DNA of 64,000 nucleotides. Origin: Endoryza sp044226045. Its GTDB lineage: Bacteria > Bacteroidota > Bacteroidia > Chitinophagales > Chitinophagaceae. Each line of letters opens with the position of its first letter. Within the stretch, counting starts at the first letter, position 1. The stretch lies in NCBI GenBank assembly GCA_044226045.1, contig JBGAHR010000006.1:75267-139266 (forward strand), given 5' to 3'. The translations under genes and the position numbers were made by a program. Shown here piece after piece: positions 52,613 to 60,476 of the stretch. The notes below the pieces were generated by a model, which was not told the origin of the DNA, made no database searches, and saw nothing but the letters and a program-made list of their open reading frames with translations.

Positions 52613-55600
52613 ATGAGAAAGCCGCCCGGTCACATTCCTGCCATCATTATTTGTATGCTGCTGATTTTACAATCGGGTATGAATACGCATGCGCAATTAC
52701 CCGAAGATGAGTACACATTAAAAACCAGAAAAGACGGACTGCCGCATAACTATATCACCGGAATCGTACAGGATGACAACGGCTATATCTGGCTCAGTAC
52801 CCTGCAGGGATTGAGCCGATACGACGGAACTGAATTCTTCCCGGTTTCCATCAAACAGTTTGGTTGCACCGACGAATATGGGGATGTCTGGAGGTTGAAA
52901 TATTTTGGCAACAACGAAATTGGTATCACTACGGGAAACGGGGCTTATATTTTCAACTCTCTTTCCCTCCGCTATCAATCGTTGCAGGCGCCTTCCCTTT
53001 TCGGAAACAGCCAGACATTCAATAAATGCCGCGATATTGAAAAAATAAACGAGAACCTATACGCCACCTCTACCGGCACCGGTCTGTACATTTTTAACCG
53101 GAATGGGTTGCTGCTGCACCGGAAAGACGGGGTGGATGAAACACAAAAAGGAACCCGCTGGTTCCAGTATGGAGGGCCGGTAGAAAGACTGGCGGGAGGC
53201 ACACTCCTGCAGGAAAACGCAGCACATAACCTGGTATTTGATCCAACCAAACGGAGTTTTACTTCCTTTTCCGAACTGGAAGATGAAGGAAGGCTGGAGC
53301 GAATGCTGATCACCCCCGAACAGATTCCACGTCCCCGTTTCTTTGCTGATCCCAGGTCTTCCGGAGGGATATTCATATTCAACAAGGAAAAAAATACCCT
53401 CGACCAGGTACAGGACTTTCATAAACCAGTCGTCGTTCAATCACTTTCACTTCCCTTTTCAGCAGAAGAAGAAATCAACTGGCAAAGCAAATTGTGCTGG
53501 CTGAACGACAGCACTTTCGCGATCACCCTGGCTCAATCGGGCTTTTATATTTTCAATTATTCATTCCAGGGCAACAAGCTATCTGTTATCAACAAACGAT
53601 TTTTTCCAAAATTCCAGGTAACAGATGTTTTTGCCGACCAGCAGAAAGACATCTGGGTTGCCACCAACCAGGGCCTGCTGGCGCCCCCCAATAACCGGAT
53701 AAAGGCAAGGCAGATCAATATTGCCGCATTAATGGGAACGGATAGCCAGCTCCAACTGCGAGCCTTACGTAAAAAAGGCGCGTTTATCTATGCGGGGGGA
53801 GCTCCTTACACAGGATTGTTGATTCTCGACCAGGAAGCCACCCGGCTGATCAAAAGAGTGTCATTTGAAAAGCTGTCAAAAAAATGTGACCAGGTCAATT
53901 CGATCATTGAGTCGCCTGTTCACCCCAACCACCTTTGGATAGGAACCTCCAGCGGTATGGTTGATTATGATATTACGACCGGCCAATACGAACTCTTGCA
54001 ACAGGCCGGTTCGCTTACGGTATCCCGCTCAGCAATCAGTTATGCTTTTACTGACAGTAAGGGCTGGCTCTGGTTCAGGGTGCAGGAATTTAATCACGTG
54101 ATGTATTTTGATCCGTCCACGGGCCAATTCCATGACGTAGATAAAAATACAGCGGGCGATCAGTTAAAGATTTCCTATTGCTTTGGCATTGGGGAAGACC
54201 AGGAAGGAAACATCTGGCTGGGAGGAGATGGTTTGTCGAGATGGAACCGCGACAAAAAAACCTGTGATGAATTTATTGATAATTTCCCGTTTCTGCCGAC
54301 TCATTATAACAATTACGAAATATTCCATTCAGACCGGGAAGGATTCATCTGGATGTCTACCGCAGCGGGCATATTAAAATACAATCCTGTTACCCGTCAG
54401 AAAACCTTATACAGCACCAAAGATGGTTTGCCTTCAAATATATCATTGGCCTATGCCGCCGCCGGTGGCGAGCAAATATTTGTTCATACATACAAGGGAA
54501 TGGGCTGGCTGGATTTGCGTACCCATAAAATTCAGGCTTTCACCGAGAGAGATGGCATCCCTCAACCGGTTCTGCTGAAATTTATGGGTCACTGTTACGA
54601 CCAGTCCCGAAGAGAATACCTGTACGTGCATGACAACAAACTCGTGATTGTGCCCGGCTTTCTCAACAAGAACAGTTCGCCTCCCCTGTCGCTCAATATC
54701 AGCATGCTTCATATTTATCACGACACCGTTCTATACCACCCTTCCGATAAAACCTTTTTGCCTTATCATCAAAACGATCTAGGCATCTGCTTCAATGCCG
54801 TCAACTTCATCGACCCCGAAAATCATGTGTTCGCATATCGTTTAATACAAGATAAGGAATCACACTGGATTGCCACCGGTCGGCAAAGTACCATCTACCT
54901 CAATGATCTTTCACCCGGTCATTACCGATTGCAGGTGAAATTAACCGCCGCCAATAAAAGATGGCCGGAAATGATCCGTGAAATCAGCATCATCATTTCA
55001 CCACCTTATTGGAAAAAACCCTGGTTCATTCTTTTAGTTTCATTATTCCTTATTGCATTGATCGCCCTGTTATTTGTGAGGAGAATTCGCCAGGTGAGGC
55101 AGAAAGCCAATCTCGACAAACTGCTTGCGCAAACGGAAATGAAGGCGCTGCACGCGCAGATGAATCCTCATTTTGTGTTCAACTGTCTGAACAGCATCAA
55201 TGAAATGATCCTGTTGAATGAAAACCAGCAGGCCTCCCATTACCTGAGCAAATTTGCCCACCTGATCAGGGCCACCCTCGAACAGTCTACCCGCGAGTGG
55301 GTAAGCCTGGCCCAAACGATCGATTACCTGCAGCGATACATTGAGCTGGAAAAGATTCGAAGGAATGATTTTACATTTACCATCGAGACCGATCCTTTGC
55401 TGACCCTGGAAGAGACCTTCCTGCCGCCCATGTTGATTCAACCCTTGCTTGAAAATGCCATCTGGCATGGAAAAAACAAGGACCTGGAAATCATCATGAG
55501 ATTCTATATCCTCCGCAACCAGCTGATCTGCGAAGTGATTGACAATGGCGTCGGCATTGAACAGTCTATCAGCAAAAAAAGCCGGGATAAGAACTACCAT

Positions 55601-55753
55601 TCCATTGGCATTAGCAATATCCAGCAAAGAATACAATTGCTCAGTGAAAAATACAGTTTGAAAAGTGACCTCACCCTGCTCGATCGCAAACATCAGCAGG
55701 AAACAGGCACCATCGCCACTTTACGACTTCCCTTTAAAACAAGCGACGCATGA
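52613..55753 (+). CDS. Large LytS-type sensor histidine kinase with Reg_prop beta-propeller and Y_Y_Y domain
   Basis: This 1046-residue protein has a signal peptide (about 1-28), Reg_prop repeats forming a periplasmic beta-propeller (the first is GLPHNYITGIVQDDNGYIWLSTLQGLSRYDG in pieces; others include DIWVATNQGL, HLWIGTSSGM, NIWLGGDGLSRW, FIWMSTAAGI), a Y_Y_Y domain (about 715-795), one membrane helix (about 802-822), and a His_kinase domain with QMNPHFVFNCLNSINEM (phospho-His about 852). The ATP lid has PPMLIQPLLENAIWHG. It overlaps the response-regulator gene by 4 bp (ATGA). Such proteins sense polysaccharides or envelope state; the signal here is unknown. Confidence 0.93.
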   Translation: MRKPPGHIPAIIICMLLILQSGMNTHAQLPEDEYTLKTRKDGLPHNYITGIVQDDNGYIWLSTLQGLSRYDGTEFFPVSIKQFGCTDEYGDVWRLKYFGNNEIGITTGNGAYIFNSLSLRYQSLQAPSLFGNSQTFNKCRDIEKINENLYATSTGTGLYIFNRNGLLLHRKDGVDETQKGTRWFQYGGPVERLAGGTLLQENAAHNLVFDPTKRSFTSFSELEDEGRLERMLITPEQIPRPRFFADPRSSGGIFIFNKEKNTLDQVQDFHKPVVVQSLSLPFSAEEEINWQSKLCWLNDSTFAITLAQSGFYIFNYSFQGNKLSVINKRFFPKFQVTDVFADQQKDIWVATNQGLLAPPNNRIKARQINIAALMGTDSQLQLRALRKKGAFIYAGGAPYTGLLILDQEATRLIKRVSFEKLSKKCDQVNSIIESPVHPNHLWIGTSSGMVDYDITTGQYELLQQAGSLTVSRSAISYAFTDSKGWLWFRVQEFNHVMYFDPSTGQFHDVDKNTAGDQLKISYCFGIGEDQEGNIWLGGDGLSRWNRDKKTCDEFIDNFPFLPTHYNNYEIFHSDREGFIWMSTAAGILKYNPVTRQKTLYSTKDGLPSNISLAYAAAGGEQIFVHTYKGMGWLDLRTHKIQAFTERDGIPQPVLLKFMGHCYDQSRREYLYVHDNKLVIVPGFLNKNSSPPLSLNISMLHIYHDTVLYHPSDKTFLPYHQNDLGICFNAVNFIDPENHVFAYRLIQDKESHWIATGRQSTIYLNDLSPGHYRLQVKLTAANKRWPEMIREISIIISPPYWKKPWFILLVSLFLIALIALLFVRRIRQVRQKANLDKLLAQTEMKALHAQMNPHFVFNCLNSINEMILLNENQQASHYLSKFAHLIRATLEQSTREWVSLAQTIDYLQRYIELEKIRRNDFTFTIETDPLLTLEETFLPPMLIQPLLENAIWHGKNKDLEIIMRFYILRNQLICEVIDNGVGIEQSISKKSRDKNYHSIGISNIQQRIQLLSEKYSLKSDLTLLDRKHQQETGTIATLRLPFKTSDA

Positions 55754-56523
55754 CAAACGACCTTATCAGAGCTATGATCATTGATGATGAGCAGCGGGGA
55801 ATCAATGCGCTTCAACGCCTGCTGGAAGTAAACTGCCCGAATGTATCGGTGGTGGCGGTGAGTACAGATACCGATGAAGCTACCAGGCTCATCGATCAGC
55901 ATCAGCCCTCCCTGGTATTTCTCGATATCGCCATGCCCGAGAAAACCGGGTTTCAGTTTCTGAACGACCTTCCTGATATTAATTTTGAAATCATCTTTGT
56001 AACCGCCCACAATCATTTCGCCTTACAGGCCTTTCATTTCTCTGCGATCGACTATCTGTTGAAACCGGTAGAAACCGATCTGCTTAAAAATGCCATCAAA
56101 AGAGTTCAAACCAGGCTGGAGAACCAGTCGGGTAAAAGAAGCCTGGAAACGCTGCTGTTCAATACCCAGCAAAACAGGGTGCTGCCTGATATGAAACTGT
56201 GCATTCCCTCTCTCAAAGGCTTCCAGGTCGTGAACATCCGGGAAATTATTTATTGCGAAGCATCCAGTAACTATACCAACTTCCACCTGATAGACGGTAC
56301 CGTGTTATGTGCCTCCAAATCCATCCAGGAATACGAAGAGCTGCTGGCCGATGCCGGGTTGATTCGGGTTCACAAATCATTTCTGGTGAACCTCATACAT
56401 ATACGCGAATATTTGCGGGGCGAAGGTGGCACCATCCTGCTGACCAACCAGATTGAAGTGGAGGTGAGCCGCCGGAGAAAAGAGCAATTTATAACGGTGA
56501 TGAAGGAATTCTTTAAATACTGA
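55750..56523 (+). CDS. LytTR-family response regulator
   Basis: This 257-residue protein has a receiver domain (1-120) with IIDDE, phospho-Asp59 in LVFLDIAMP, and KPVETDLLKNAI; then a LytTR DNA-binding domain (about 155-257): IIYCEASSNYTNFHLIDGTVLCASKSI, LIRVHKSFLVNLIHI. It partners with the sensor kinase, sharing a 4-bp overlap, so they are translated together. LytTR proteins bind direct-repeat sites about 10 bp apart in control regions. Likely targets include its neighbours, the S74 surface proteins, but this is only inferred from position. Confidence 0.95.
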   Translation: MTNDLIRAMIIDDEQRGINALQRLLEVNCPNVSVVAVSTDTDEATRLIDQHQPSLVFLDIAMPEKTGFQFLNDLPDINFEIIFVTAHNHFALQAFHFSAIDYLLKPVETDLLKNAIKRVQTRLENQSGKRSLETLLFNTQQNRVLPDMKLCIPSLKGFQVVNIREIIYCEASSNYTNFHLIDGTVLCASKSIQEYEELLADAGLIRVHKSFLVNLIHIREYLRGEGGTILLTNQIEVEVSRRRKEQFITVMKEFFKY

Positions 56524-56569
56524 CTTACTGCTGGTTTTAGAAGAAGCCATTTTGATCGTACCTTTGCGT

Positions 56570-56968
56570 ATGCGTCAAAAAGTAGTACTGTTCGACGGGG
56601 TTTGTAATCTGTGTAGCAATTCAGTACAGTTTATTCTAAAAAGAGATCGGAAAAACCAGTTTCTTTTTGGTTCACTACAGGGCGAATATGGGCAATCTGT
56701 TCTTCGCAAATACCAGCTCCCGGTAAATGAGTTCAATTCCTTCATGTTGATTGAAGACGACAAACTCTACACAAAATCCACAGGCGCATTGAGAATGCTG
56801 AAACACCTGGGTGGCGGTTGGCGTTTACTATATGCATTTATCATCGTTCCAAAATTCATACGCGATGCTGTCTATAACTGGATAGCCCGCAACAGATATA
56901 AATGGTTTGGAAAGAAAAATGAATGTTGGCTGCCCCGACCCGAATGGAAAGCCAGGTTCCTGGATTGA
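56570..56968 (+). CDS. DCC-family thiol-disulfide oxidoreductase-like protein (DUF393)
   Basis: This 132-residue protein opens MRQKVVLFDGVCNLCSNSVQFILKRD, with the DxxCxxC-type motif (Cys12 and Cys15) that names the DCC family. KSTGALRMLKHLGGGW and AYIVPKFIRDAVYNWIARNRYKWFGKKNECW (in pieces) are also conserved. A thioredoxin-like redox role is assumed; it is not proven for most members. I chose the ATG at 56570 rather than TTG at 56552. TACCTTTG at 56559-56566 would be a -7 box only 4 bases before the ATG, so if used the transcript would be almost leaderless. Confidence 0.88.
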   Translation: MRQKVVLFDGVCNLCSNSVQFILKRDRKNQFLFGSLQGEYGQSVLRKYQLPVNEFNSFMLIEDDKLYTKSTGALRMLKHLGGGWRLLYAFIIVPKFIRDAVYNWIARNRYKWFGKKNECWLPRPEWKARFLD

Positions 56969-56985
56969 ATGAATCAAACAACCGC

Positions 56986-59124
56986 CTATTGACGACTGGT
57001 TTCGCGAAGGGTTGCATTTTGCTTTTCTACCTGCTCCAGTCTTTTCAATACTTCCTCCATTTGTTGCTGCATCGTATTGATTTTTTCCTGCAAAGTTTTG
57101 TTTTGCATAACGAGGGCCTTTATCGCTGCCAGTGATACTCCGGCCGGATCGATGGTACTGATCGTTTTATCATCGTCCGCAGCGCCTAAACCAAATATCT
57201 TTTTGAATTCCTGTGCCATTGGCCCGACATGCGTTTCCTGCGTGCCTTTGTACTTCCAGGAGTAGATACCAAGACTCGAAATTTTTTCGAGTAGATTAGC
57301 CGGATTGACCTCGGCAATATTTTCCTTCAGATTGATGTCGGAGGCATTCGTCCAGCTACCACCGGTAGACAGGTAGGCCCCATTGCCATTTCCCCCGAAA
57401 GTATAGCCCACCTGCAACGCAGCGGATGCCGTAATCGTTGATCTTGCAAAACCCCATCCCACTGTATTAGGATTACCGAAACTCATCATATTACTTTGAC
57501 CCGCCACGGCGCCGCTCCCAATCGCGGCTGCATTGTATATCGCTGCATTCGCTACATCGGCAAAAGCCCCGATACCGGTATTGTCATTGCCATTGGATTT
57601 ATAAAGCGCAGAATTCCCAACCGCGGTATTCGAACTTCCATTACTCGCATAGAGGGTATTGGAACCAATGGCCACATTAAAATTGCCCACGTTGTTTGCA
57701 TACAGGCTTTGATAACCCAATGCCGCATTCCATCTGCCATCGGTATTGGTGTACATTGACTGATATCCCATCGCGCTATTGTAAAACCCGGTTGTATTGC
57801 TATACAGTGTTTGATAACCCATCGCTGTACTTTTTTCCCCGGTAGTGTTGCTGTACAAACTCCAGGCGCCATACGCAGACAGGTATCCGGAGGTAGTGTT
57901 GGTGTAGACACTCCTGAAACCGGTGGCTGTATTATAAATCCCGGTTGTATTCGCCAGTAAAGCGTCGGAACCAATGGCTATGTTATTATACCCATAAGTA
58001 TTTGCTCTCATTGAATTGTACCCGAGGGCAGTATTGCCGGCGCCCAAAAGGTTTGAATACATTGATTTTGACCCAACGGCCGTGTTATTAATTCCATCTG
58101 TTGGATTATCTGTTCCCTGGTTGTTATAAAGCACCGAATCTCCAATCGCTACGAGGTTGGAAGCAGAGGAGTTACTGAACAACGCAGCCGTGCCAATTGC
58201 CAGGTTAGAGTTGCCTGTTGAATTGGCAAAACCAGCATAAGCCCCCGCATAAAAATTGTTTAATCCGGATGTATTGTAAAACCCCGCCCTGGCTCCCAGG
58301 AATGTGTTGAAGCTGGATAATGAGTACTGCCCGGCATAACTCCCCAGGTAGGTATTATATAAACCGGTTTTGTTTTCACGACCGGCATTGTCGCCAATAA
58401 AACTGTTGTCATAGCCTGTCGTATTGTTGTACCCTGCCGCTGAACCAACAAATACGGAACCCTGCACGCGATTATTCCTGCCGGCATCTGTTCCCAGAAT
58501 AGTTGTCCAGGAACCGATATTCCCTCTACCCGCATTATATCCAACCACGGTGTTATAGTTCATGGAGAAGGCATTTGACAGCAATTGCGCTGAATACCCC
58601 AATACAGTATTACCGGTGATGGTACCATTGGAAGTAAAGAAGGCACTGTCGCCGAGGATCAGATTCTCAGAGGCGTTCGCGGATAAATTATTGGCTGCAT
58701 TGGTACCCCACACTACATTTTTTTTCAGATGATCCACCAACCCTGCTTTTAATCCGTTGACCTTGAATCGCAGCACGGAATTGTCTGAGGTTCCCATAAA
58801 CTGGCCGGCACCTACGCCGGTGTTTCCATTCAATGCCCAACCACTTTTGATTACCGCCGGTTGCCAGTTTGGCGCCAGTGTAGTCCCCATGTTTATCATC
58901 AATTGATTGGTGACCGTATCGAGAATCATCAATCCCTTTGCCGGGGAACTGATATTATTCATCTCGGTTGTGGTGAGCCGTGGTATTAACAGGCCGCTAT
59001 TGGAACTGCTGATGTCCAGGCGGGCGGAAGAGTGGGGCACAGCGGTACCGATCGCAACATTTTGCGCGAAGGTTTCAATATACAGGCAGGCACAGGCGAG
59101 AATAAGGAGGAGTGCATTTTTCAT
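56986..59124 (-). CDS. Secreted repeat protein with S74 intramolecular chaperone tail (copy 2)
   Basis: This 712-residue protein starts at the ATG at 59124 (signal peptide MKNALLLILACACLYIETFAQ). The mature start NVAIGTAVPHSSARLDI matches copy 1. Residues about 150-560 are some 17 to 20 repeats of about 22-24 residues, each with a G-x-N-T-x-x-G and Y-S-N-T-T-G pattern, as in trimeric adhesin heads. The C-terminus is an S74 chaperone: NASDINLKENIAEV with the conserved Ser, then YSWKYKGTQETHVGPMAQEFKKIF and a long coiled coil. It is convergent with the DCC gene, 17 bp away. It should form a trimeric fibre; the ligand is unknown. Confidence 0.85.
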   Translation of the reverse strand: MKNALLLILACACLYIETFAQNVAIGTAVPHSSARLDISSSNSGLLIPRLTTTEMNNISSPAKGLMILDTVTNQLMINMGTTLAPNWQPAVIKSGWALNGNTGVGAGQFMGTSDNSVLRFKVNGLKAGLVDHLKKNVVWGTNAANNLSANASENLILGDSAFFTSNGTITGNTVLGYSAQLLSNAFSMNYNTVVGYNAGRGNIGSWTTILGTDAGRNNRVQGSVFVGSAAGYNNTTGYDNSFIGDNAGRENKTGLYNTYLGSYAGQYSLSSFNTFLGARAGFYNTSGLNNFYAGAYAGFANSTGNSNLAIGTAALFSNSSASNLVAIGDSVLYNNQGTDNPTDGINNTAVGSKSMYSNLLGAGNTALGYNSMRANTYGYNNIAIGSDALLANTTGIYNTATGFRSVYTNTTSGYLSAYGAWSLYSNTTGEKSTAMGYQTLYSNTTGFYNSAMGYQSMYTNTDGRWNAALGYQSLYANNVGNFNVAIGSNTLYASNGSSNTAVGNSALYKSNGNDNTGIGAFADVANAAIYNAAAIGSGAVAGQSNMMSFGNPNTVGWGFARSTITASAALQVGYTFGGNGNGAYLSTGGSWTNASDINLKENIAEVNPANLLEKISSLGIYSWKYKGTQETHVGPMAQEFKKIFGLGAADDDKTISTIDPAGVSLAAIKALVMQNKTLQEKINTMQQQMEEVLKRLEQVEKQNATLRETSRQ

Positions 59125-59222
59125 GTCGACCATTTTTAAAAAACTAATCATCCCAGGCGATGGATTGAATAATCTTTTAAAAAAGTACGGCTATCCGGTA
59201 TGGCCATCGAATCCGATTGAGC

Positions 59223-59240
59223 CATTACCAGCGGGTAATG
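59223..59240. promoter_or_regulatory. Dyad upstream of S74 protein copy 2
   Basis: CATTACC and GGTAATG form a 7-bp inverted repeat with a 4-base spacer, and GCGGGTAA occurs twice in direct order nearby (59232, 59242). It lies about 100 bp before the start. Could be an operator or the terminator stem of the upstream gene; no T-run is present. Confidence 0.35.
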
Positions 59241-59282
59241 AGCGGGTAACAAAAAATAAACAGGTGAAAGTCAAATTGAGCT

Positions 59283-59603
59283 TCAGGAACCGGCCGCTTG
59301 ATCCAACGTATCCGCCTGCCTCGATTCATCGATCTCTCTTTTCAGCAAGGATTTGAATTGTCTTTCGTTTTTACCCCATCCATACGCAGTAAACAGCAGG
59401 GAAAGAACAATGGCAATTGCTGGTACAACCGAAAAAACAAAAATGGAGGGCCGTACCTGGAATCCAAAAAACAGCGCCACAAAAATAAAAAGACTGATCA
59501 TGATGGTACCCGCTACGACATACATGGCAAAGTATTTCCCTTTACCACCTGTTCTTTGTTCCTGCCAGTACCTGACAAATCTTTTTTCCGCTGTTGATAG
59601 CAT
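59283..59603 (-). CDS. Small two-helix membrane protein of unknown function
   Basis: This 106-residue protein has two hydrophobic helices (about 28-48 and 53-75) between charged ends. The N-terminus is MLSTAEKRFVRYWQEQRTGGKG and the C-terminus is acidic (REIDESRQADTLDQAAG). I chose ATG at 59603 because an AAAGGAA ribosome-site-like stretch lies about 8-10 bases ahead; an upstream ATG at 59633 would add 10 residues. It is 48 bp behind PhzF and may be the last gene of that operon. I do not recognise its family. Confidence 0.6.
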   Translation of the reverse strand: MLSTAEKRFVRYWQEQRTGGKGKYFAMYVVAGTIMISLFIFVALFFGFQVRPSIFVFSVVPAIAIVLSLLFTAYGWGKNERQFKSLLKREIDESRQADTLDQAAGS

Positions 59604-59651
59604 GATGATTGTTCCTTTATTGATGGCATCCACGCATGGAGTACCAGGAGA

Positions 59652-60446
59652 TTAAATCCGTATTTTTCCTTTCTTATAGTACACACACTGACCAGAAATA
59701 ACAACTCTTTCGTCATTCAACTGAATGCAATCAAGATCGCCTCCCCTTTTGCTCAGCTGGCGGGCTTTGAGGTATGATTTGCCCAGTCTTTCACACCAGA
59801 AAGGTATCAACTGGGAGTGTGCGGATCCTGTAACGGGATCTTCGTTGATGCCTACCGTGGGTGCGAAAAACCTGGAAACAAAATCACAATTCTCACCGGT
59901 GGCTGTGATGATGATCTTTTGACCGATGGATTTGATCCGTTCAAAATCCGGCTGACAATCACGTACCGCCGCTTCGCTTTTCAATTCAATGAGTAAATCA
60001 CGGTAGCGATGTGTGCTGACAATTTCCACACCACCGAGCGCTTCCGACAGACCGGAAGGTACTTCCGTTAGTGGAGAAGGTTTCCAACTCGGGAAATCAA
60101 GATCGATGTAGTCCTGTCTTCTCGATACTTTAAGCAGCCCACTCAGGCAATGAAAGTTGATCTTTTTCTTTTTCTCTTCGAGAATATTAAAAATAACGTA
60201 GGAGGAAGCCAGCGTAGCATGGCCGCAAAGGTTGATCTCCGCCTGTGGGGTGAACCAACGGATATCATAGTCGATTCCTTTTTTCGAAGACGGAACAAAG
60301 AAAGCCGTTTCGCTCAGGTTGTTTTCCATTGCGATATTCTGCAATAGCTCATCGGGGAGCCACTCATCCAGTGGGATCACTGCCGCCGGGTTGCCATGAA
60401 ACAGTTCATTGGTAAAAGCATCAAGCTGGTAAAGATCTAGTTTCAT
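59652..60446 (-). CDS. PhzF-family isomerase-like protein
   Basis: This 264-residue protein opens MKLDLYQLDAFTNELFHGNPAAV, the PhzF family signature. Glu46 (NLSETAFF) is at the catalytic position, WFTPQAEINLCGHATLASSYV and EDPVTGSAHSQLIPFW are the two other conserved loops. PhzF isomerises a phenazine precursor in Pseudomonas, but no phenazine genes are here; most members have unknown substrates. The ATG at 60446 replaces a longer frame. It follows the E1 gene by 30 bp and probably shares its transcript. Confidence 0.9.
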   Translation of the reverse strand: MKLDLYQLDAFTNELFHGNPAAVIPLDEWLPDELLQNIAMENNLSETAFFVPSSKKGIDYDIRWFTPQAEINLCGHATLASSYVIFNILEEKKKKINFHCLSGLLKVSRRQDYIDLDFPSWKPSPLTEVPSGLSEALGGVEIVSTHRYRDLLIELKSEAAVRDCQPDFERIKSIGQKIIITATGENCDFVSRFFAPTVGINEDPVTGSAHSQLIPFWCERLGKSYLKARQLSKRGGDLDCIQLNDERVVISGQCVYYKKGKIRI

Positions 60447-60476
60447 ACTACTAAATATTCCTGTGGTCATCCTGAC

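Noticed and set aside
50021..59124. Prophage tail-fibre region because of S74 domains
   Set aside because: Both proteins have signal peptides and no capsid, terminase, integrase or lysis gene is present.
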